Assembly: GCA_002841405.1 (NCBI GenBank)
Contig: PGZR01000021.1
Location: 1 to 51,276, forward strand
Direction: 5' to 3'
Source: Firmicutes bacterium HGW-Firmicutes-4
Lineage (GTDB): Bacteria > Bacillota > Clostridia > Eubacteriales > Eubacteriaceae
DNA: 51,276 bases
The translations under genes were made by a program, and so were the position numbers. Shown here in pieces: positions 44,277-51,276 of the stretch. Positions within the stretch are counted from its first letter, which is position 1. Every line of letters starts with the position of its first letter. Below the pieces are notes generated by a model. It was given only the letters and a program-made list of their open reading frames with translations. It searched no databases and was not told the DNA's origin.

Positions 44277-45551
44277 TTATTGTAATAACTGCAGGACGCC
44301 CTGTGGCTGTTGATTAGCCTGTGCAAGCATTGATTGAGCAGCTTGAGAAAGAATATTGTTCTTGGTGAACATCATCATTTCTTTTGCCATGTCGACGTCA
44401 CGGATTCGTGATTCTGCAGATGTCATGTTTTCAGAAGATGTTCCCAAGTTATTAATGGTATGTTCCAAACGATTCTGGAAAGCACCTAACTTTGAACGCT
44501 CTGCCGAAACTTTTTGAGTTGCATTATCAATCACTGTAATGGCAACATTGGCCTGACCTTGGTTTCCAACTTTTAACCCCTTCACGCCTAGCGCTGCTGT
44601 ACCCATGTTTTCAATGGAAACTTGCATATTCTGACCGGTATTGGCTCCAATTTGTAGGGTTGCCTGTCCATCTGCACGCATATCAGCAGCAGCAAAAGTT
44701 TCTGTAAAACTAGACAAAGCATTTGTAGCGGCAGCTCTAACAACACTATTTGAATCTTTAACAGTGATTGTTAAACCGTTCACTGCACCAGCAAAACCGG
44801 AAACCGTTGCCTTTACAAGAACTGAACCCTTAACTCCACCATCACCACCTGATGCGGCTGTACTTCCACCACTTGCTATATCAACGGTAGCATTCCCAGA
44901 TAATGCATTGACCAAGCCAGATGCAATTGTAAGAGTACCTGACACCTCAAAAGAAGCTGTTTTGGTTTCACCATTAAGTACATATGAAATTTCAATTGTA
45001 TCGCCTGCTTGAATTCCTAAACCAGCACCTGCCCGGTTTTCCAGATCTACTAAATTTGTTCCACTAACAGTACCTGAAGCCAATGTTGCATTCGAATTGA
45101 TGTTAGCGACATCTCCAGATACCCCTGCTCCCATCGAACCATCCAACAGGTTTTTAGTATTAAACTGTGTAGTATTGGAAATTCGATCGATTTCATCATT
45201 CAACTGATTGACTTCTTTTTGAATTTCTGCTCGATCTGAATCAGTGTTGGTATCATTTGAAGACTGAACAGCCAGTTCTCTCATTCTCTGTAAGATTGAG
45301 TGGGTTTCGTTTAACGCACCCTCTGCTGTTTTGATAAGTGAAATACCATCACTTGAGTTAGCAGATGCCTGATCTAAACCTCTAATCTGGCCACGCATTT
45401 TTTCTGAAATTGCCAGCCCTGCTGCATCATCACCGGCTCGGTTGATTTTTAAACCGGAAGACAGTTTTTCTAATGACTTAGCAGTAGTTGCCTGGTTTGA
45501 CGATAATTTGTTATAGGTATTTAGTGCTGCGATGTTATGATTGATTCTCAT
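44277..45551 (-). CDS. fliC: flagellin
   Basis: Filament subunit, about 424 aa from ATG 45551 (GGAGGAATCTAAA upstream); the longer frame upstream is leader. Conserved D0/D1 N-terminus (MRINHNIAALNTYNKLS... LSSGLKINRAGDDAAGLAISEKM... LAVQSSNDTN) and C-terminus (ERSKLGAFQNRLEHTINNL... SRIRDVDMAKEMM... MLAQANQQPQGVLQLLQ). The middle, about residues 155-330, is variable and rich in Ser, Thr, Gly and Ala, offering many surface hydroxyls for O-glycosylation by the adjacent Maf/legionaminate system. Two SigD-type promoters precede it and a strong terminator follows. Confidence 0.97.
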   Translation of the reverse strand: MRINHNIAALNTYNKLSSNQATTAKSLEKLSSGLKINRAGDDAAGLAISEKMRGQIRGLDQASANSSDGISLIKTAEGALNETHSILQRMRELAVQSSNDTNTDSDRAEIQKEVNQLNDEIDRISNTTQFNTKNLLDGSMGAGVSGDVANINSNATLASGTVSGTNLVDLENRAGAGLGIQAGDTIEISYVLNGETKTASFEVSGTLTIASGLVNALSGNATVDIASGGSTAASGGDGGVKGSVLVKATVSGFAGAVNGLTITVKDSNSVVRAAATNALSSFTETFAAADMRADGQATLQIGANTGQNMQVSIENMGTAALGVKGLKVGNQGQANVAITVIDNATQKVSAERSKLGAFQNRLEHTINNLGTSSENMTSAESRIRDVDMAKEMMMFTKNNILSQAAQSMLAQANQQPQGVLQLLQ

Positions 45552-45665
45552 TTTAGATTCCTCCATTATTTTATTGGTCGATAACCCTCGGCCAGGGAAA
45601 TGTTGAGGCCTTCCTTCGTACGCAAGGTCTGCCAAATGTTTAAGCTTGATTCGCTCTTGATATTA

Positions 45666-45692
45666 ATATCGACCATGTTATCAGATACTTTA
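45666..45692 (-). promoter_or_regulatory. SigD-type promoter P1 of flagellin
   Basis: TAAA (45692-45689), 15 bases, GTCGATAT (45673-45666). Confidence 0.7.
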
Positions 45693-45819
45693 GAAGAAAA
45701 TAACTTTTTATTTCTTTTTGCATCCTATAACACTTACCCGGTCTGACTAACACGGAACCGAATTCTGCTTAGTGAACAATAACTTCTTTTTATAACTTCT
45801 TTTTTCTTTGTTGATACTA

Positions 45820-45846
45820 TTATCGGTTATCGAGTCGAACACTTTA
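45820..45846 (-). promoter_or_regulatory. SigD-type promoter P2 of flagellin
   Basis: TAAA (45846-45843), 15 bases, ACCGATAA (45827-45820), close to the enteric sigma-28 consensus. It would add about 154 bases of leader relative to P1. Confidence 0.55.
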
Positions 45847-45908
45847 GTTATTTTTTAACTATTTTAAAATTATTTTACACTTTCCTGACGATCCTCCGGC
45901 AAATAAAA

Positions 45909-45950
45909 AATCTTTAAAACATCTGGTGATCATCAAACGCTTTAAAGATT
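45909..45950 (-). terminator. terminator of the flgM-flgN-flgK-flgL operon
   Basis: AATCTTTAAA / TTTAAAGATT arms with a further GATG/CATC-type inner pairing, followed by TTTTTTATTT on the minus strand, just past the stop of the 205-aa gene. Confidence 0.75.
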
Positions 45951-45975
45951 AGTTTATGGTTTTAAATCGCCGTTA

Positions 45976-46593
45976 TTAGGCCTTCTGATCTAGCTTTAAA
46001 CCTTCTGCTGCGACTACTGGTGTCGTTTCAAAGCCTACGATCGGTTGATAATTGGGATCGGCACTGCGGGGAACATAAATAGGTCCGCCAACATATTTAA
46101 TGATGACTTGGGGACGTTGGGTCATTTTTAATTCAATGTCCGGAGGTATAAACTCGATGTTTGCCTTGTCTGCTGTCTGCATTCCTTCGGTAATGCTGCT
46201 CGCTTCAATTGGAATCATCATACTAGCGGTTTCGCTGTTTGATTTTATTTTTTGTGAAGCGATCAAACCAGCCATTTGATCAATTCCTCTTGATAAATGT
46301 TTGAAATGAATCGGCGTCGCCTGGCCATCTTCCATTTGTACTTCAAGACTAAGTTTTCCGTCATCTCCATATTTTGCAATAGCGGTGTAAGTTGAATTGT
46401 CCCACTGATAATCGGTACTCGGTTCAAAAGAATCATTTAAGGCGATACGAATCGGTTTGCTCTCGATCCTTTGGCTAGCAACTTGACTATCAACCTTTAC
46501 ATTTTGGTCATGTACCGACGATAGACTAAGCGGTTCTTTTTTAACATACTCGATTTTTATTGGTACTGTTTCAATCGTAATTAGCTGTTCCAT
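45976..46593 (-). CDS. unknown protein between flgL and flagellin
   Basis: 205 aa, not firmly recognised. Acidic to neutral, with no signal or membrane segment. The N-terminal strand-rich stretch begins LITIETVPIKIEYVKKEPL, a central part has WDNSTYTAIAKYGDDGKLSLEV, and a C-terminal segment reads IELKMTQRPQVIIKYVGGPIYVP followed by RSADPNYQP. In Bacillus the corresponding place holds yviE, then fliW and csrA; this gene may be the YviE counterpart by position. ATG has GAAAGGAGGAAAAAA, one of the best ribosome sites here. Ends the flgM operon. Confidence 0.7.
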   Translation of the reverse strand: MEQLITIETVPIKIEYVKKEPLSLSSVHDQNVKVDSQVASQRIESKPIRIALNDSFEPSTDYQWDNSTYTAIAKYGDDGKLSLEVQMEDGQATPIHFKHLSRGIDQMAGLIASQKIKSNSETASMMIPIEASSITEGMQTADKANIEFIPPDIELKMTQRPQVIIKYVGGPIYVPRSADPNYQPIVGFETTPVVAAEGLKLDQKA

Positions 46594-46642
46594 TTTTTCC
46601 TCCTTTCAACAATTTATTTCCTAATCATACCAGACACTTATA

Positions 46643-47653
46643 TTAAGACATATAATCAAATACCGATTGCTGCACAACGCTCTGTCCCATTTGCAGGGCA
46701 GCCTGGTAAGCTACCTTTTGGCTCTGGAAGGCGATATAAGTATAGGCAGCATCTACCCCTTCAACTTGCGTCTGTCTTTCTTGCAAATTAAAAGTCTGAG
46801 TTTCGTAGCGACCGGTCATAAATTCCAGATACTGGGTTTTAGCCCCGATTTCTGTGGTTGTCTGATAGGTTTTGAGGCTATTGTCACTAAATAGACCATA
46901 CAGTTTATCGACTTTATCAAATGAATAATCGCCATCTGTCTTTTCAAATTCAGTCGCAATTCGGCCTAAAAGATCATAAAGATTATTTGAAACCTGTTCA
47001 CCTGAAATATCGGTTTTTCCACTACCGACAAAATTTATGCCAGCGGTAGAATAATTAAATATTGTGTTTCGGTCAACGGCTTTTGTCGTCTCATCAAAGG
47101 ATACGCCTAAGCCAATATCAACATACATCGAATCTTCTTTTAGCAGCGTTAACTCAGCTGATCCATCGACGAGATCATCTAAAACTTTACCATTATAATT
47201 GAGTTGCCCACCCACAACGGTAAATGGTTTCTCATCATTGCTCCCACCAAAAAGATACATGCCGGAAGCACTGGTATTAAACGTCTCCAATAACTGGCCT
47301 TGAATGGTGCGAAGCTCTGAGGCAATAATTTTTCGATCAGCATGACTTTGAATGCCGTTCATACCCTGCAAAATTTTATCGGTAGATTCCGCGAGGGATG
47401 ATTCTATATGACCCAGGGTGCTTTCAGAGTTGGTTAGAAAATCATCGGCATGTCTGATATTATCCTGATAGCCTTCTATCTTTGAGATATTTCTTCTGAT
47501 CTGATAGCCTCTAACCGCCGATGCAACGTCTTCTGATGTACGGGAGTACTTTCTTCCGGTTGCTACCTGGGTATTGAGTTTATCCAAATCTGACGACAGT
47601 CCATTCAAATTGGTTGAATATTTTGAAGTCATCATTCTATATGTAATTCTCAT
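46643..47653 (-). CDS. flgL: flagellar hook-associated protein 3 FlgL
   Basis: Second hook-filament junction protein, homologous to flagellin ends. 336 aa. N-terminus MRITYRMMTSKYSTNLNGL.SDLDKLNTQVATGRKYSRTSEDV, with LFGGSNDEKPF, and C-terminal helix TQVEGVDAAYTYIAFQSQKVAYQAALQMG. Follows flgK by about 54 bases; ribosome site AAGGGACG. Confidence 0.93.
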   Translation of the reverse strand: MRITYRMMTSKYSTNLNGLSSDLDKLNTQVATGRKYSRTSEDVASAVRGYQIRRNISKIEGYQDNIRHADDFLTNSESTLGHIESSLAESTDKILQGMNGIQSHADRKIIASELRTIQGQLLETFNTSASGMYLFGGSNDEKPFTVVGGQLNYNGKVLDDLVDGSAELTLLKEDSMYVDIGLGVSFDETTKAVDRNTIFNYSTAGINFVGSGKTDISGEQVSNNLYDLLGRIATEFEKTDGDYSFDKVDKLYGLFSDNSLKTYQTTTEIGAKTQYLEFMTGRYETQTFNLQERQTQVEGVDAAYTYIAFQSQKVAYQAALQMGQSVVQQSVFDYMS

Positions 47654-47707
47654 TTTTTTACACGTCCCTTCCTAATTGAGTCTCAATTAACTACTCAACA
47701 ATCAACA

Positions 47708-49282
47708 CTAAACACCCATTTTATTGATGATATTATCTAAGTTTTCATCTAATACGTTAAAATACCGCATGGCGGCGTTGTATACTTTTTGATAGGCTGA
47801 CAGGTTAACACCTTCTTCATTCAGAGAGACACCGGCTACCGAATCTCGTGCGTCGGAGATGGTCTGAAATACGTTAGTAGCAGTCTTGAAAAAGTTTGAA
47901 TGCAATTCGACATCGGTGGCGACCTCGCTGACAGCACTGGTCATATACTCGTTAAACGTTCCGGTTATAATGGTATTGCCTAAGCTATCTTTAAAATCAA
48001 TCTTATCACTCATCTTTTCAATCAACCGCAAAATATTATCTGAACTGGCTGGAGTCGCTGTGTAATCTGCTGTCGGCGGTGGATCGATGACCGGATTCCT
48101 GGTTGTATTAATATAGGATGGGTTTTTTAACCAGGCCGTGGAAACCTGCAAATTTTTCGCGGTGATGTTGGCTGTCGATGTACCTGAGGCATCCGTGAAC
48201 AATGGTAATGCCGTTGTCGCACCGGTAATATTACTATTGATGGCATTTAATTCGGTGGCAAACTGATTGGCAAAAATATCCATTTTCCGGGCGTAGTAGT
48301 AAATCCCCCTGGAATCGCTTTGTCCCACTGTCGTATCGGCAAAGCTGCCTTTACCGTTGATCAAATTAATATAACCCCGCAGGGAGCCATCCAGCACATT
48401 GCTGTTAACATCGCTTCTTTCGACGCCGGTGGTGTCCACAATTTTAAGCTGAACATCTAAGGGATCTGAGGCATCTAAACTCATTTCAGAATATCTGCCA
48501 TTATCAACCAGCATGATATCTTCACCGCCGGATTGATTTTTAATTTTGATACTGTAGTGAGGAATGGACAGGTTTTCGGTGATGACGTCAGCTGGCGCCA
48601 TACTCACTTCGATATTAGCGACACCCGACAATTTATCAATCAGCAGATTTCGCTGGTCATAAAGCTCGTTAGGGGTATTACCGTATATTTCTTCATTCTG
48701 GATTTGTTTGTTTAAGCTGGCAATGTTCTTAACATAGGTATTGAATTCGCTGTTGACAACGACTTCCAAATTTTCTGTTTGCTCAATTCTAACTTCTTCA
48801 AGCTGGATGGCATACATATTAATGGTCTGGGTTACCTTTTCCGCTGCCGAGCGGGCCACCTGAGCGATGTCCGAACTGGTTGGGGTCTGGGATAAACTCT
48901 GGAGGTCGTTAATAAAGCTGGACATTTCGCCTTGTAAGGCTTCGGTTGAAGCTTCATCAAAAACGTCTTCCAGATTAGAAAGCCCTTTTACCATGGTTTC
49001 ATAACGGTTGGCTTCGGCATTCTGGGTACGGTATCGGGCGTCAATAAAGGGATCTCTGAGCTGCGTTGTTCTGACGGCTTTGGCCCCGATGCCGGTTGAG
49101 ATCACTGGTGTGGCAAATTTTTCAGTCTTGCCACTGGTAGTCACTGAAACAATATCCACCCGTTGTCGGGTATAACCTTCGGTATTGACGTTGGAAATAT
49201 TATTTCCGACTATATTAATGCTTGCCTGGCTGGCTTCCATGGCCCGGCTGGCAACGCCATATGCTAAAAATGTTGCAGTCAT
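47708..49282 (-). CDS. flgK: flagellar hook-associated protein 1 FlgK
   Basis: First hook-filament junction protein. 524 aa. N-terminal rod/hook motif ASRAMEASQASINIVGNNISNVNTEGYTRQRV, DPFIDARYRTQNAE, and C-terminal DSVAGVSLNEEGVNLSAYQKVYNAAMRYFNVLDENLDNIIN. Start with AAAAGGAGAAAACA. Follows flgN after 89 bases without a clear terminator. Confidence 0.96.
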   Translation of the reverse strand: MTATFLAYGVASRAMEASQASINIVGNNISNVNTEGYTRQRVDIVSVTTSGKTEKFATPVISTGIGAKAVRTTQLRDPFIDARYRTQNAEANRYETMVKGLSNLEDVFDEASTEALQGEMSSFINDLQSLSQTPTSSDIAQVARSAAEKVTQTINMYAIQLEEVRIEQTENLEVVVNSEFNTYVKNIASLNKQIQNEEIYGNTPNELYDQRNLLIDKLSGVANIEVSMAPADVITENLSIPHYSIKIKNQSGGEDIMLVDNGRYSEMSLDASDPLDVQLKIVDTTGVERSDVNSNVLDGSLRGYINLINGKGSFADTTVGQSDSRGIYYYARKMDIFANQFATELNAINSNITGATTALPLFTDASGTSTANITAKNLQVSTAWLKNPSYINTTRNPVIDPPPTADYTATPASSDNILRLIEKMSDKIDFKDSLGNTIITGTFNEYMTSAVSEVATDVELHSNFFKTATNVFQTISDARDSVAGVSLNEEGVNLSAYQKVYNAAMRYFNVLDENLDNIINKMGV

Positions 49283-49371
49283 TGTTTTCTCCTTTTACTC
49301 TAGTCACTATTTGTGGGTGAGGGTCTACCCCCCTGGCGATTAAAAAACGCCCCTACATTAAACTAAATCTA

Positions 49372-49869
49372 CTAAATGCTCTTTTCAAAGGCTGAGGGAA
49401 TCTTGACAGTGCTGTCATTTTTTCCGTCTTCGCCATATGTCATTTTATCCTGTTTTGCTTTAAATTGAGCAATATTTTTATTGACCATGTGCAGTTTAGT
49501 TTGGAGAAGAGTCTGACATTTATCTTTATAGAATTTAATTTCTTTGGCAGTTTCCTTGAATTCGGCCAACAGTTTTTCAAATCGGTCTTGCTCATTTTCT
49601 GGAAACTGCTTAACAACCTCAGAGAGATTTGCTCCACTGACATTCAGTTTTTCCATATAGGCAGCAACATCCTGATCAAAATTCTTGATCTGATAGAGAA
49701 AGATCTGCTGGTGATTGAGGTTATCATTTAGTTCATCGACGCTGTTGCTCTGAATCAGCATCAGCTCATCTTTTAGTTTAGGGATGGTATCTCGATGAAG
49801 CTTAATAACCCCGAAAAGATAGTTGTAAAAACTATCTAACGTTTCTTTATATTCATTTGTTTCAAGCAT
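49372..49869 (-). CDS. flgN: flagellar export chaperone FlgN
   Basis: Cytosolic chaperone for FlgK and FlgL. 165 aa, helical, charged: ELMLIQSNSVDELNDNLNHQQIFLYQIKNFD resembles the FlgN signature (L..AL..G....L), with a long second helix. ATG 49869 is chosen for GAGGAGGTTTAAT; TTG 49884 lies within the ribosome site. Position between flgM and flgK is the standard one. Confidence 0.88.
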   Translation of the reverse strand: MLETNEYKETLDSFYNYLFGVIKLHRDTIPKLKDELMLIQSNSVDELNDNLNHQQIFLYQIKNFDQDVAAYMEKLNVSGANLSEVVKQFPENEQDRFEKLLAEFKETAKEIKFYKDKCQTLLQTKLHMVNKNIAQFKAKQDKMTYGEDGKNDSTVKIPSAFEKSI

Positions 49870-49917
49870 ATTAAACCTCCTCAAGATTCTTCGATTCTTC
49901 GATTTTTATTTTTATTC

Positions 49918-50223
49918 CTATTTTAAGAGCGCATCAACCAGAGCCTCGGTTGGCACGTGGTAGGTTCCGTTTTTAACAGCTTCTTTTAATTCACTTAAAC
50001 GACTTGAATCTTTAACAGTGACGTCGTAAAGAATAGCTGATTTGGCGGTAGCGACGCGGCTGTCTTCAAAGGTTACACTGCGGCTATTTGAGATGGTACT
50101 GCTGTCTTGTTTGTTTTTACTGATGCCCTTTTTTTCTGCATCAACACGACGGCTTGATTCTGTTGCAGTGTCCTGGCCGATCTTGGATTGGACTACGGGA
50201 TTATTGCCTAATGAAATTTTCAT
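49918..50223 (-). CDS. flgM: anti-sigma factor FlgM
   Basis: Binds and holds SigD until the hook is finished, then leaves by export. 101 aa. N-terminal half disordered and polar (NKQDSSTISNS), C-terminal half with the binding helices and the conserved end LKEAVKNGTYHVPTEALVDALL. ATG with AAAAAGGAGGTTTAGTC. Preceded by a very good SigD promoter, so it takes part in feedback on its own sigma factor. Confidence 0.93.
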   Translation of the reverse strand: MKISLGNNPVVQSKIGQDTATESSRRVDAEKKGISKNKQDSSTISNSRSVTFEDSRVATAKSAILYDVTVKDSSRLSELKEAVKNGTYHVPTEALVDALLK

Positions 50224-50311
50224 GACTAAACCTCCTTTTTTATAATACGTAATTTCTATGTTTATGATAATTTTTTAAGAATGATTAAGATATTTTTATC
50301 TCTTGATATAC

Positions 50312-50338
50312 ATATCGTCATTATATAAGAAAACTTTA
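50312..50338 (-). promoter_or_regulatory. SigD-type promoter of flgM
   Basis: TAAA (50338-50335), 15 bases, GACGATAT (50319-50312). Confidence 0.75.
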
Positions 50339-50385
50339 GCAAAAGAAAGAAAATAATATCGATTAAAGTAAGCAGATAAGCAAAC

Positions 50386-50422
50386 AATCCAGACATCATT
50401 TGCGGTGGATGATGTCTGGATT
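50386..50422 (-). terminator. cheB terminator
   Basis: Perfect 14-bp arms AATCCAGACATCAT / ATGATGTCTGGATT, followed on the minus strand by GTTTGCTTATC; the T run is modest. Confidence 0.7.
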
Positions 50423-50441
50423 ATCTAAAGTAGAAAGTATG

Positions 50442-51276
50442 TTATTTCGATAAGAACCGGATGATTTCGTCGGCGATGCGGTCCAGGGGGAGTTGTTTTT
50501 CGACGGCGCCGATGTTGAAGGCGACCATGGGCATGCCGTAGACGACGGAGGATTTTTCGTCCTGGCCGATGGTGTAGGCACCGGTTTTTTTCATCTTGAG
50601 CAGACCATTAGCACCGTCACGGCCCATGCCGGTGAGGATGACACCGATGGACTGTTTACCGGCCACCGCGGCCACCGAATCGAACAGGACATCAACCGAT
50701 GGACAATGACCGCTGACTTTTTCTTCCTCGGTACATTTAACAATATAACCAGTGCCTCGTTTGGCCAGCCTCATCTGAAAATTTCCCGGGGCGATCAAAA
50801 CTCGGCCGGGTCTTAAGGCATCCCCGTCCTCGGCTTCTTTGACTTCCAGCTCACAGGTGTTATTCAAACGCTCGGCATAGAGCTTGGTGAACACTGGTGG
50901 CATATGTTGGACAATAACAATCGGTGGCATATCCCGGGGCAAGCCGGAAATAACCGTATGGATGGCATCGGTTCCGCCGGTTGACGCACCAATGGCGATG
51001 ATCTTGCTCATCGTATCGATGCCCTGACTGGTAACCGGATGGCTGGGAACAAAATCGCTTTTGCGGTTGCCAACCTTGGCGGTTGATGAAATTTTGATTT
51101 TAATGATTAGTTCATTAACAAAGGAAGTCATCCCTCCGGGGCGGGTAACACTGGGCTTGGTGACAAATTCCACGGCGCCGGCATCCAGGGCATCCAGAAC
51201 ATTCTGGGAAACCGAGCTGACCACAATAACCGGCAAGGGGTATTGGGGCATCAGTTTTTTTAAAAATTCGATGCCA
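50442..51276 (-). CDS. cheB: chemotaxis-specific protein-glutamate methylesterase CheB (5' partial)
   Basis: Removes methyl groups from (and deamidates) chemoreceptors when phosphorylated by CheA. The visible 278 codons include the end of the receiver domain (GIEFLKKLMPQYPLPVIVVSS; DALDAGAVEFVTKP) and the whole esterase domain with its triad: Ser in IAIGASTGGTDAI, His in VIVQHMPPVF, Asp in GMGRDGANGL. The frame is open to the right edge; ATG 51251 is internal because the receiver motif GIEFLKKL lies upstream of it. Its downstream neighbour is flgM, across a terminator. Confidence 0.95.
   Translation of the reverse strand, partial: GIEFLKKLMPQYPLPVIVVSSVSQNVLDALDAGAVEFVTKPSVTRPGGMTSFVNELIIKIKISSTAKVGNRKSDFVPSHPVTSQGIDTMSKIIAIGASTGGTDAIHTVISGLPRDMPPIVIVQHMPPVFTKLYAERLNNTCELEVKEAEDGDALRPGRVLIAPGNFQMRLAKRGTGYIVKCTEEEKVSGHCPSVDVLFDSVAAVAGKQSIGVILTGMGRDGANGLLKMKKTGAYTIGQDEKSSVVYGMPMVAFNIGAVEKQLPLDRIADEIIRFLSK

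Larger units (their letters stand above)
45552..45975 (-). other. flagellin leader and promoter region
   Basis: No gene in these 424 bases. It holds the terminator of the flgM-flgL operon (45909-45950), two SigD-type promoters (45820-45846 and 45666-45692) and a leader of roughly 105 or 260 bases depending on promoter. The leader has a GGA within the ribosome site and possible weak pairing of GGCCTC with GAGG near 45586-45612; control by CsrA or similar is possible but not shown. Confidence 0.55.

Noticed and set aside
49283..49371. Possible terminator in the flgN-flgK gap
   Set aside because: The G- and C-rich runs (GGGGGTAG, CCCTCACCC) do not form a convincing stem followed by T residues.

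Overview
The window looks like a Clostridia-type Firmicute chromosome, probably an acetogen of the Acetobacterium/Eubacteriaceae kind. This placement is inference from gene content: a CggR-led glycolytic operon, a K+-dependent type of membrane pyrophosphatase, Gram-positive flagellar gene order with SigD-type promoters, TTG/GTG starts and strong GGAGG ribosome sites. Almost everything lies on the minus strand. The exceptions are an aldo/keto reductase at the left edge and a FliK-like/FlhB-like pair near 30-31.8 kb.

Left part (0-16 kb): a ferredoxin-type aldo/keto reductase (cut by the window), glycerol dehydrogenase, the ClpB disaggregase, a ribbon-helix-helix-like protein of unknown role, the membrane pyrophosphatase HppA with SecG, then the glycolytic run cggR-gapA-pgk-tpiA-gpmI, sigma-54 (rpoN) and thioredoxin reductase. 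Two copies of a short interspersed repeat with terminal inverted repeats lie here. One copy has replaced the C-terminus of triosephosphate isomerase.

Middle part (16-32 kb): the basal-body/export operon flgB-flgC-fliE-fliF-fliG-fliH-fliI-fliJ, with a possible 47-codon gene between fliE and fliF; the filament cap group fliD-fliS-fliT-like; cheA and cheR; and, on the other strand, the FliK-like/FlhB-like pair.

Right part (32-51 kb): a flagellin-glycosylation region. From the flagellin outward on the minus strand come an unknown 207-aa protein, a Maf-type motility accessory factor/nonulosonate transferase, and what reads as a full CMP-legionaminate pathway (legB, ptmE, legH, legI, legG, legF), followed by a radical SAM/SPASM enzyme. 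The last step, legC, is cut off from the rest by about 1.9 kb holding two group II intron-like remnants and a frameshifted REP-associated transposase relic. Upstream of the flagellin lie flgM-flgN-flgK-flgL and an unknown gene, and the window ends inside cheB.

How it works together: six SigD-like promoters (TAAA-like, 14-15 bp, G[A/T]CGATAT-like) sit in front of fliD, cheA, flgM, flagellin (two in tandem) and the Maf/glycan operon. The anti-sigma factor FlgM is itself in this set. Late flagellar genes, chemotaxis and sugar synthesis for flagellin decoration therefore look co-regulated, while the basal body and the FliK-like/FlhB-like pair have SigA-like promoters. I see no CRISPR array, tRNA, rRNA or intact prophage. 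The most unusual items are the tpiA-repeat chimera, the radical SAM enzyme in the legionaminate operon, the fliE-fliF gap ORF and the mobile-element debris splitting off legC.
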